NCBI GenBank assembly: GCA_019117105.1
Contig: DXAH01000047.1
Location: 1 to 64,000 of the forward strand
Origin: Duodenibacillus intestinigallinarum
Lineage (GTDB): Bacteria > Pseudomonadota > Gammaproteobacteria > Burkholderiales > Burkholderiaceae_F
Length of the DNA stretch: 64,000 nt
Direction: 5' to 3'
This document shows positions 9,226 through 17,610 of this stretch, in pieces. Numbering within the stretch: position 1 is the stretch's first letter; every line of letters starts with the position of its first letter. Made by a program: the position numbers and the translations under genes. Under the pieces are notes generated by a model. The model had not been told where the DNA came from and ran no database searches. It was given only the letters and a program-made list of their open reading frames with translations.

Positions 9226-9315
9226 ACTTTCGGATGATCCTCCGATCACCTTCCGACCTATCCTTTTTTTATTCCGTCCGCCCCCTGAAATGCCTAGTTT
9301 TTCGCGCTTGTTGCC

Positions 9316-9322
9316 TATAAAA
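9316..9322 (+). promoter_or_regulatory. Possible -10 element for the hydA transcript
   Basis: TATAAAA within a T/A-rich stretch, about 225 bases before hydA. No good -35 is seen 17 bases upstream, which would suit an activator-dependent promoter. If real, the transcript has a leader of about 0.2 kb. Confidence 0.3.
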
Positions 9323-9412
9323 TCGACCCGCGCGAGTGCCGGAATGCAAAGCCGTCTCTTTGTGTTCCTCCCCTAAAGCCGCACCGACCCTATCTTTGTT
9401 TATCTGTATCTA

Positions 9413-9443
9413 GTCCGGGGCAGTTGTTCGGATTGCCGCGGAC
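9413..9443 (+). other. Leader hairpin 1 upstream of hydA
   Basis: A 12-position stem (GTCCGGGGCAGT with ATTGCCGCGGAC, one G-G mismatch) closes a 7-base loop, 0.1 kb before the hydA start. It is not followed by a T run, so it looks like a structured 5' leader rather than a terminator. Confidence 0.5.
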
Positions 9444-9477
9444 GGGTCTGTTTCGGTTTCTCGGCACCAGCGAAAGC

Positions 9478-9515
9478 GGCGTTAGAGAGCCCTGTTTCGA
9501 GTCAGGATCGACGCC
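9478..9515 (+). other. Leader hairpin 2 just before the hydA ribosome site
   Basis: GGCGT (9478-9482) pairs with ACGCC (9511-9515) around an inner CCTG/CAGG stem. CCTTTTTAAAA follows, then the Shine-Dalgarno AGGAG. The order resembles an attenuator or a translational control element, but the pairing is short. Confidence 0.35.
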
Positions 9516-9544
9516 CTTTTTAAAAGAACAGGAGATCCCTAAAG

Positions 9545-10903
9545 ATGAGTGCAAAAACCATCAGAATCAAGACGTTCAATCCGACGGCTGACGCCTTCGG
9601 CCTGAACGGCCCCGATTTTGTCGGCAACATTCGCAAGGGCGAGTTGCGCGGCATCATCAAAATCAATGAAGACCTGTGCGAAGCTTGCGACACCTGCCGC
9701 AAGGTCTGCCCGGTCGATGCCATTCAGGGCCATCTCGGCTCCAAGCACAAGATTGACGATCAGCGTTGCGTCACCTGCGGCCAGTGCCTGATCAGCTGCC
9801 CGTTCAACGCCATCGAACAGATGAGCTTTGTCGACACCGTCGACAAGATGCTCGCCGACAAGAGCAACGTTGTGGTAGCTCACCCCTCCCCGGCTGTTCG
9901 CGTGTCGATCGCGGAAGAATTCGGCGGCAAGCCCGGCGATCTGTCCACCGATCAGATGATGAACGCCTTCGAAAAGTTGGGCTTCAAGACCTACGACGTC
10001 AACAGCTCTGCTGACCAGACCATCATGGAAGAAGGCACGGAATTCGTGCGCAAGGTCCAGTACTGGGTGCTCGGCAAGCGCGGCCCCGAATTCGAACGCG
10101 CCGCTCACCATCCGCTGCCGCACTTCACGAGCTGCTGCCCGGCCTGGGTGCGCAATGCCGAAACGTTCAACGCCGACTTCCTCCCGCATTTGTCCACGGC
10201 CAAGAGCCCGATTCAGATGGGCGGCGTGCTCGCCAAGGTGTGGGCTCCGAAGTTCCTCTACAACACGGATCCGCGCAACGTGAAGGTTGTGGCCATCGCT
10301 CCCTGCACGGCCAAAATCCTCGAAGCCAGCCGTCCCGAAATGGACACCGCCTGGCGTTATCACATCAAGGCCGGCACGATTCCTGCCGACACGCCGCGCT
10401 TCCCCGACGTTGACGCCGTGCTCACCGCCCGCGACATCGCCGAACTGCTGCGTCGCCACAACATCAACCCGCTCACGCTCCCGAAGGATCGCAAGCGTGA
10501 AAATCTCGACGTCTACACCGGCGCCGGCACGATTTTCGGTTGCTCCGGCGGTGTGATGGAAGCTGCTCTGCGTACGGCCTACCGTGTGCTGATGGGCAAG
10601 GAACTCGACAACGCCGACATCATCCCGGTGCGCGGCCTCGACAACAGCTACGTGGAAGCCAAGATTCCGCTGGCTCTGCCCGAACTTAACGGCAAGACCT
10701 TCGAACTGCGCGTTTGCGTGGTCAACGGCGCCAATCAGGCTCTCGAGCACGTTCTTAACGAACTGCGCGGAAATCCGGATCGTTGGCACTTCATCGAAGT
10801 GATGAACTGCCCGGGCGGTTGCGTCAACGGCGGCGGTCAGCCTGTTCAGGGCACCGGCACCGGCTGGCTCAAGCCCTTGTTCCCGCTCCCCGTGAGCCTC
10901 TAA
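9545..10903 (+). CDS. hydA: [FeFe] hydrogenase large subunit
   Basis: Catalyses H2 oxidation or proton reduction at the H-cluster. Two ferredoxin-type [4Fe-4S] sites use C45/C48/C51/C55 and C75/C78/C81/C85. H-cluster motif L1 is TSCCPAW (195-201), with C198 as the expected proton-transfer Cys. L3 is E418-x-M420-x-C422 with GC426 and GGGQP. L2 reads APCTAK (252-257) where the family norm is MPCTAK, so the Met that normally packs on the diiron site is replaced by Ala. The 452 aa subunit has no signal of its own and would be exported together with the Tat-bearing small subunit, as in Desulfovibrio HydAB. Shine-Dalgarno AGGAG lies 11 bases upstream. Confidence 0.95.
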   Translation: MSAKTIRIKTFNPTADAFGLNGPDFVGNIRKGELRGIIKINEDLCEACDTCRKVCPVDAIQGHLGSKHKIDDQRCVTCGQCLISCPFNAIEQMSFVDTVDKMLADKSNVVVAHPSPAVRVSIAEEFGGKPGDLSTDQMMNAFEKLGFKTYDVNSSADQTIMEEGTEFVRKVQYWVLGKRGPEFERAAHHPLPHFTSCCPAWVRNAETFNADFLPHLSTAKSPIQMGGVLAKVWAPKFLYNTDPRNVKVVAIAPCTAKILEASRPEMDTAWRYHIKAGTIPADTPRFPDVDAVLTARDIAELLRRHNINPLTLPKDRKRENLDVYTGAGTIFGCSGGVMEAALRTAYRVLMGKELDNADIIPVRGLDNSYVEAKIPLALPELNGKTFELRVCVVNGANQALEHVLNELRGNPDRWHFIEVMNCPGGCVNGGGQPVQGTGTGWLKPLFPLPVSL

Positions 10904-10932
10904 CCCATTAGCCGATAGAAAGGAACACACAA

Positions 10933-11268
10933 ATGTCCGTTTACCAGTTTGAAGAACGCCCGGCGAGTGTCATTCTCGGCCGCCGCGGTCTGTTTAAGGT
11001 TGTGGGTCTTTGCGCTGTCGCCGCCGGTGCCACCGGTTGGGCTGTCGGCGATCTGCTCGCGAACCGCAATTCCGTTTTGCTTGCCCGTCAGAAGGGTCTC
11101 TATGCCGACGACAAACTCTGCCAGGCCATGAACCTGACAAGCTCGCACCAGAACCCCGTCGTGCGTCAGATCTACGTTGATCTCGGCGCCGCTCCGATGG
11201 ACAACACCATGTACGGTCTGCTGCACACGCACTACTTCCAGCGCTCGCAGCTTTCCGCTCACCACTAA
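10933..11268 (+). CDS. hydB: [FeFe] hydrogenase small subunit with Tat signal
   Basis: 111 aa. The N-terminus holds a twin-arginine motif (GRRGLFKVVG, Arg near 21-22) followed by a hydrophobic Ala/Gly segment. The remainder matches the iron-hydrogenase small-subunit domain, with the conserved segments KGLYADD, HQNPVVRQIY and the final LLHTHY. In the known family this subunit wraps around the large one and carries the pair across the membrane through Tat. It follows hydA by 29 bases, with AAAGGA upstream of the ATG. Confidence 0.92.
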   Translation: MSVYQFEERPASVILGRRGLFKVVGLCAVAAGATGWAVGDLLANRNSVLLARQKGLYADDKLCQAMNLTSSHQNPVVRQIYVDLGAAPMDNTMYGLLHTHYFQRSQLSAHH

Positions 11269-11286
11269 TTGAAGGAGGTCGCAATC

Positions 11287-11961
11287 ATGGCCAATCACAA
11301 CGACCGCATTTTGCGCTTCCATGTTGCCGATAAGGTCTTCCACGGTCTTAACGCAATTCTTTGGTTTGCGCTCGTCATCACCGGCGCCATCGTCTACCTC
11401 GCCAAACCCGAAGCTGCTACGGGCGAAAGCCTGATGGCGTGGCACGTCGGTCTCGGCATCGTCTTCACGCTCAACCTCGTGGGCTATCTCCTGTTCGCCC
11501 CCGAACGTTTTGCTCTGATGATCAATGCCTGCCTGATCTGGGACAAGAACACGATCCTGTGGTTCCGCAACTTCGGCGGCTACCCGCGTCGCTTCTTCAA
11601 GATCCCGTTCGGCCCGGTTGAAGTCACGCCGCAGGGCCGCTACAACGCCGGCCAGAAGGCTTCCTACCTGCTCTTCACCGCTGCCATCGTGATGCTCATC
11701 GTCACCGGCTGGCTGCTGTGGGTGTTCGCTCCGGCCATCGGTAAGGACGCCTTCCTCTCGATGTGGTACCTCCACGTCTGGGGCTCGCTGTTCATCACTG
11801 TGCTCGTGGTCTGCGCTCACATTCCGCTCGCCCTGCTGTCGATGTCTCACTTCCTCGGCATCTGGCGTATCGGTACCGGCGACATCAGCTGGGAAGCTGC
11901 TGAACACCACTCGCCCGTGTGGCTCGAAAAGGACGTCATTCGCACCAACATCGAAAAGTAA
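11287..11961 (+). CDS. Cytochrome b subunit of the hydrogenase (FdnI/FdhC type)
   Basis: Integral membrane diheme cytochrome b of about 224 aa with four hydrophobic helices. Candidate heme His residues occur in RFHVADKVFHG near the N-terminus, in AWHVGLG and in YLHVWG/CAHIPLALL. It resembles the gamma subunit of formate dehydrogenases and should pass electrons between the periplasmic hydrogenase and quinone. The start is the ATG at 11287, since GGAGG lies 7 bases before it. It directly follows hydB, making a three-gene unit like the hydA-hydB-fdhC order reported for Shewanella oneidensis. Confidence 0.9.
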   Translation: MANHNDRILRFHVADKVFHGLNAILWFALVITGAIVYLAKPEAATGESLMAWHVGLGIVFTLNLVGYLLFAPERFALMINACLIWDKNTILWFRNFGGYPRRFFKIPFGPVEVTPQGRYNAGQKASYLLFTAAIVMLIVTGWLLWVFAPAIGKDAFLSMWYLHVWGSLFITVLVVCAHIPLALLSMSHFLGIWRIGTGDISWEAAEHHSPVWLEKDVIRTNIEK

Positions 11962-11974
11962 TGTTGCGTTTGCA

Positions 11975-11998
11975 GCAAGCCTGATTCGTCAGGCTTGC
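11975..11998 (+). other. Perfect TTCG-tetraloop hairpin after the cytochrome b gene
   Basis: GCAAGCCTGA and TCAGGCTTGC pair perfectly around a TTCG loop, a very stable RNA hairpin. It lacks a T run and may protect the 3' end of the hydrogenase mRNA from exonucleases. Confidence 0.7.
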
Positions 11999-12004
11999 CG
12001 TCCG

Positions 12005-12049
12005 AAATCCCGCTCGAAAGAAAACAAATCCTTCGGGCGGGATTTTTTT
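12005..12049 (+). terminator. Terminator between the hydrogenase structural and maturase genes
   Basis: AAATCCCGC (12005-12013) pairs with GCGGGATTT (12037-12045), ending in seven T residues. It divides structural from maturation genes. Confidence 0.8.
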
Positions 12050-12063
12050 GCCTGTCGCGGCTC

Positions 12064-12069
12064 TACAAT
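12064..12069 (+). promoter_or_regulatory. Possible -10 element for hydF
   Basis: TACAAT, 51 bases before the hydF start and just after the terminator. No clear -35. It suggests separate transcription of hydFE. Confidence 0.3.
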
Positions 12070-12119
12070 CAAGGTCCGCCAAACGGTCGAATTTTTAACT
12101 TATTACCCTTTGTACTGAT

Positions 12120-13403
12120 ATGACAAATCCGGTCATCGGCATTGCATCCCGCATGCAGACTCCCAAGGGGCTTCGCCTTCACATCGGTCTTTTCGGTCGA
12201 CGCAACGCCGGCAAAAGTTCGCTCATCAATGCACTCACCAATCAAAAAATTGCCATCGTGAGTGACGTACCCGGCACCACCACCGATCCGGTGGAAAAAG
12301 CCTGCGAACTCGCGCCGATCGGTCCGGTTGTCTTCATCGATACCGCCGGCATTGACGATGTCGGCGAACTGGGCGGACTTCGTACGGAACGTTCGCTCGC
12401 TGTTCTGGGCTGGGTAGACGTGGCGCTGATCGTCTGCGATGCCAAGGCGCTCACTGAGAGCGAGCTGGAACTCATCGACACAGTCAAAAGCACTGCCACG
12501 CCCGCCGTCGTCGTTTTGAACAAGGCCGACACAGCTGACTCTCAAGCTCTTACCGCCACAGAAAATCAGGTCCGCGAACTCGGCTACGAACCGGTCACGG
12601 TTTGCGCCAGCCAAAAGCAAAACATTGACGCCGTGCGCGAGGCCATCGTAAAACTTGCTCAAAGCGCTGTTGATCCGGATCTTCCGCTGCTGGGTGATCT
12701 GGTACATCCGGGCGACACCGTGATGCTCGTCACGCCGATTGACACGGGGGCCCCCAAGGGGCGTCTGATTCTTCCTCAGGTACAAGCCATTCGTGAAATT
12801 CTCGACGCCGACGCCAAGTGCATCGTCGTGCGCGAAAACCGCCTGGCTGAAGCGCTTGCCAATGAAAAAGAACCACCCGCCTTCGTCGTCACCGACAGTC
12901 AGGTGGTGCAGTCAGTTGTCGATCAGACCCCAAAGGAAATTCCTGTGACGACCTTCTCAATTCAGATGGCCTACAGCAAGTGCGACCTTGTTGACATGGC
13001 CCGCGGTGCAGCCATGATCGATTTTTTGCGCCCGGGCGACAAGGTGATGATCTGCGAGACATGCTCGCACCATCCTCAGCCTGACGATATCGGCCGCAAA
13101 AAACTGCCGCGCTGGCTAGCCAAAAAAGTCGGAGACGAACTGGACGTCGAGGTCGTGGTCGGTAAAGACTTCCCCGTGGATCTGACACCCTACAAACTCA
13201 TTTTGCAGTGCGGCGGTTGCGTCGTAACGCGACGCCACATGCTCACGCGTCTTGCACAGGCCAAGCGTCAGAACGTGCCTATGACCAACTACGGCGTTGC
13301 CATCAGCCACCTTCAAGGTGTGCTTGAGCGCGCGCTCGAACTGCATCCCGAAGCCATGAAGGCGTTTCACGAAGCCCGCGAAACCTTCTCCAACCGCTCC
13401 TAA
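12120..13403 (+). CDS. hydF: [FeFe] hydrogenase maturation GTPase HydF
   Basis: Scaffold that carries the 2Fe H-cluster precursor and delivers it to HydA. The N-terminal GTPase domain has a P-loop FGRRNAGKSSL, switch Thr residues in DVPGTTTDPV, DTAG and NKAD. The C-terminal cluster domain has CSHH and, 45 residues later, QCGGC. In the described motif CxH...HCxxC the last His is Gln here. The 427 aa length is normal. The gene follows the terminator and its stop lies two bases before hydE, so hydFE form a unit. Confidence 0.94.
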   Translation: MTNPVIGIASRMQTPKGLRLHIGLFGRRNAGKSSLINALTNQKIAIVSDVPGTTTDPVEKACELAPIGPVVFIDTAGIDDVGELGGLRTERSLAVLGWVDVALIVCDAKALTESELELIDTVKSTATPAVVVLNKADTADSQALTATENQVRELGYEPVTVCASQKQNIDAVREAIVKLAQSAVDPDLPLLGDLVHPGDTVMLVTPIDTGAPKGRLILPQVQAIREILDADAKCIVVRENRLAEALANEKEPPAFVVTDSQVVQSVVDQTPKEIPVTTFSIQMAYSKCDLVDMARGAAMIDFLRPGDKVMICETCSHHPQPDDIGRKKLPRWLAKKVGDELDVEVVVGKDFPVDLTPYKLILQCGGCVVTRRHMLTRLAQAKRQNVPMTNYGVAISHLQGVLERALELHPEAMKAFHEARETFSNRS

Positions 13404-13405
13404 GT

Positions 13406-14536
13406 ATGAATCTGCAAACGCTTGAATCCGTTCTGGCCAAAGACACATTCACCGACGAAGATCTTCTCGCCTTCCTGTCGCTGACCGATACCGAGTGCTG
13501 TGCCCGTCTGTGGCGTGAAGCCTACGACCGCACCACCCGCGTGCACGGCAATGCGCTGTGGTTTCGCGGACTTATCGAAATCAGCAACTATTGCATCTAC
13601 GACTGCCGTTACTGCGGTATCCGCAAGGGCAACCATCAGGCTCAGCGCTATACGCTGACTCCAGACGAAATCGTTGAGGCGGCCCGCTACGCAGTGCGAG
13701 CCGGTTACGGCTCGGTGGCCCTGCAGGCTGGTGAACGCACGGATGAAAAGTTCATCGCCTTTGTCGAAGACGTCCTGCGTCGCATTCATCGCATGAGCAT
13801 CGAAGAAGGCATCCCCGAAGGTTGCGGCGTCACGCTGAGCTTCGGCGAGCAGACGGAAGAAACATACGAGCGCTGGGCACAAGCGGCAGGCAACCGCAAG
13901 GCCCTTCGCTATCTGCTTCGCATTGAGACAAGCAATCTTGAACTGTTTAACTATCTGCACTCAGGCAAAGGCGGCGCACAAAAGACATGGCCCGCGCGAC
14001 TGGAAGCTTTGGCGACGCTTCGCAAGCTCGGCTATCAAGTCGGAACCGGCGTGATGATCGGCATCCCTGGGCAAAGCCTGGAAGATCTGGTGCGCGACAT
14101 CCGCACCTTTGAGTCGCTTGACGCCGACATGCTCGGCATGGGCCCCTACCTGGTGAGCCACGGCGGCGATATGGTGGCCGACGGCATGATGCAAAAGGAC
14201 GCGCTTCTGACGCTCACGCGCAATATGTTGTCCGCCACGCGACTGGCTCTGCCCACCGTCAACATGGCTGCGGCCACAGCACTGGAAACACTCGTGACAG
14301 GCGGCCGCACGCTGGGCGTTCTTTCCGGCTGCAACGTGATCATGCCCAACGTCACGCCTCAGCGCACACGCGCAAGCTATCAGCTCTACGACAACAAGCA
14401 GGGCACCGAATCGGAACCCGACAGCAACGTGATGCTGGAGCAGGAACTAGAAGCCGTCACCGGACGCGTTATCGGGCGCCATCGCTTCGGCTCCTCACTG
14501 CACTTTAGAAACCGCAGCGGCTTGTTGGCTCATTAA
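13406..14536 (+). CDS. hydE: [FeFe] hydrogenase maturation radical SAM protein HydE
   Basis: Radical SAM enzyme needed to build the bridging dithiolate-containing 2Fe subcluster. The radical SAM motif CIYDCRYC gives C63, C67 and C70. The HydE hallmark LIEISNYC precedes it, and LQAGER, GTGVMIGIPGQ and MLGMGPYL are conserved. The C-terminal second-cluster Cys triplet found in some HydE proteins is absent, which is common. 376 aa. The partner HydG, which makes CO and cyanide, is not encoded in this window. Confidence 0.94.
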   Translation: MNLQTLESVLAKDTFTDEDLLAFLSLTDTECCARLWREAYDRTTRVHGNALWFRGLIEISNYCIYDCRYCGIRKGNHQAQRYTLTPDEIVEAARYAVRAGYGSVALQAGERTDEKFIAFVEDVLRRIHRMSIEEGIPEGCGVTLSFGEQTEETYERWAQAAGNRKALRYLLRIETSNLELFNYLHSGKGGAQKTWPARLEALATLRKLGYQVGTGVMIGIPGQSLEDLVRDIRTFESLDADMLGMGPYLVSHGGDMVADGMMQKDALLTLTRNMLSATRLALPTVNMAAATALETLVTGGRTLGVLSGCNVIMPNVTPQRTRASYQLYDNKQGTESEPDSNVMLEQELEAVTGRVIGRHRFGSSLHFRNRSGLLAH

Positions 14537-14540
14537 TCCG

Positions 14541-14568
14541 AAAAGCGCGCTCGATGGCGCGCTTTTCT
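14541..14568. terminator. Bidirectional terminator between hydE and the GNAT-HAD gene
   Basis: AAAAGCGCGC (14541-14550) and GCGCGCTTTT (14557-14566) form a perfect 10-bp stem with a 6-base loop and A/T runs on both sides, serving the two convergent transcripts. Confidence 0.9.
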
Positions 14569-14571
14569 CTG

Positions 14572-15789
14572 TCAGCTCACAAACTTTCCTTCGCAAGCAA
14601 AGATGTAATCCTTGATGCCTGCAACGCTGTCAAACACCAGGGAAAAACCGTTGTCCTTTGCCCACTGCGTCATCGGCACCGTACCGTTATAGCCGGTGCT
14701 CACGAGCATGGCGCGAATGCCAGCAGCTTTGGCGGCCCATGCGTCGTTTTCCGAATCACCCACCATGACCGCTTCGGTCGGACTCACGCCCAGCTTTTCG
14801 CAAGCAAGAAGCAGCATGTCGGGAGCAGGCTTGGGATGATCTGTGTCGTCTCCGGCCACTAAGACATCCAGATCCGCATTCAAACCGCTACGCTGAACGA
14901 AAGTCTCCGTCACCATACGCATCTTGTTGGTAACAAGAGCCGTCTTAAAACCTGCGGCCTGCAATGCGGCCACGGCTTCTCGTGCGCCCGGATAGAACTT
15001 TTCTTCAGGTAACCCACTTCCCATCATGGCAGCAGCGTACGCCTGCAGGAAACGCTGGACGTTTTCAGGCGTCGGTTCAATACCCTGCGCCGCACACACG
15101 CTTTCAATGAGAGCCTTTGCGCCTCTGCCGACCATGGCGGCAATTTGCGCCTCGGTAAATTCCGGGCAGCCGTTGGCGCGCATCACGCGATTGATGGCTG
15201 CGGTAAGCATCGGCACCGAATCGACCAACGTACCGTCCAAATCGAACAAGACGGCCTTCACCGGCGGCTGCACGGCAATCTCGGGCTTGAACTCAAGCAC
15301 CATATCAAACCAGCGGGCTCCGCCGTGCTGAGAATCGGAGGCACCGAGCGGAACAAACCCGAATTTGGCGTAATAGTGCAGCATGTGCTCCTTGCATGTT
15401 AGCGTCAAGCCGCGGCGGCCCTCTTCTCTGGCCTGCGCAATGAGCGCCTGCATAAGTCGCGCCGCATAACCGCGACGGCGGTATTTGGGCAACGTATTGA
15501 GGCCGAAGATACTCTGCCAGGCGCCGTCGGGGCAGTGCCTGTCGGCCTTTTCGAACATAACATCTTCGATGTAGGGGCTGTCGATCACCATCCCATCGAT
15601 AAAGCCCACCGCCTCACCGTCAACTTCGCAAATCAGGAAGTGGTCGGCAAACGCCTCCAACCGCGCATCGAAGCGATCGCGGGTAGCCGCCTCGGCCGCC
15701 GGAAAACACGCCGCTTCAATCTGCGTAAGCAGCGCCGCATCCTGTAGCGTCGCCTTGCGAATACACACGTTCTGATCGGTTTTGTGCAT
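14572..15789 (-). CDS. GNAT acetyltransferase fused to a HAD phosphatase (Gph-like)
   Basis: A two-domain protein of about 405 aa. Residues of about 5-165 are a GNAT domain with the acetyl-CoA loop YRRRGYAARLM and the C-terminal YYAKFGFVPL. From about 175 on it is a HAD phosphatase with nucleophile Asp in VLFDLDGTLVDS, the Thr/Ser motif LVTNK and the acidic motif MVGDSENDAWAA, most like phosphoglycolate phosphatase. The start is taken at 15789, 11 bases after the prfC stop; longer frames would overlap prfC. The GNAT part could acetylate an amine, and the HAD part could act in metabolite repair. The pairing itself is unusual; substrates are unknown. Confidence 0.85.
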   Translation of the reverse strand: MHKTDQNVCIRKATLQDAALLTQIEAACFPAAEAATRDRFDARLEAFADHFLICEVDGEAVGFIDGMVIDSPYIEDVMFEKADRHCPDGAWQSIFGLNTLPKYRRRGYAARLMQALIAQAREEGRRGLTLTCKEHMLHYYAKFGFVPLGASDSQHGGARWFDMVLEFKPEIAVQPPVKAVLFDLDGTLVDSVPMLTAAINRVMRANGCPEFTEAQIAAMVGRGAKALIESVCAAQGIEPTPENVQRFLQAYAAAMMGSGLPEEKFYPGAREAVAALQAAGFKTALVTNKMRMVTETFVQRSGLNADLDVLVAGDDTDHPKPAPDMLLLACEKLGVSPTEAVMVGDSENDAWAAKAAGIRAMLVSTGYNGTVPMTQWAKDNGFSLVFDSVAGIKDYIFACEGKFVS

Positions 15790-15800
15790 GCTGATTTTCC

Positions 15801-17399
<1,599 letters not shown>

Positions 17400-17427
17400 G
17401 GATGAGAAATATCAGTCGAAAGAAACG

Positions 17428-17446
17428 GTGCGGCCGTGTGCCGCAC
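17428..17446 (-). other. Hairpin in the prfC 5' leader
   Basis: GTGCGGC and GCCGCAC (7 bp, 5-base loop) lie 30-47 bases upstream of the prfC start. It could affect translation initiation or be an operator. The remainder of the gap to the M20 peptidase stop (17447-17610) shows no gene. Confidence 0.35.
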
Positions 17447-17610
17447 GCGCAAACAACGGCCCGTCGGGTGATCTTTTTGTCAAAGCTCCCGTACGGGCCG
17501 AGTTTTATTTTTTGAAAGGTGCGCTATTTTCGCCTATTTCCAGCTTTCCTGCCAAACGGCAAACACCGTTTTTTCAGGTTGCTTCAAGGCGTTAGACACT
17601 TTTCAGAGCC

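Noticed and set aside
17554..17573. AAACGG/CCGTTT hairpin with T run as a terminator
   Set aside because: It is oriented for the plus strand, where no gene ends, so its role as a terminator is unsupported.
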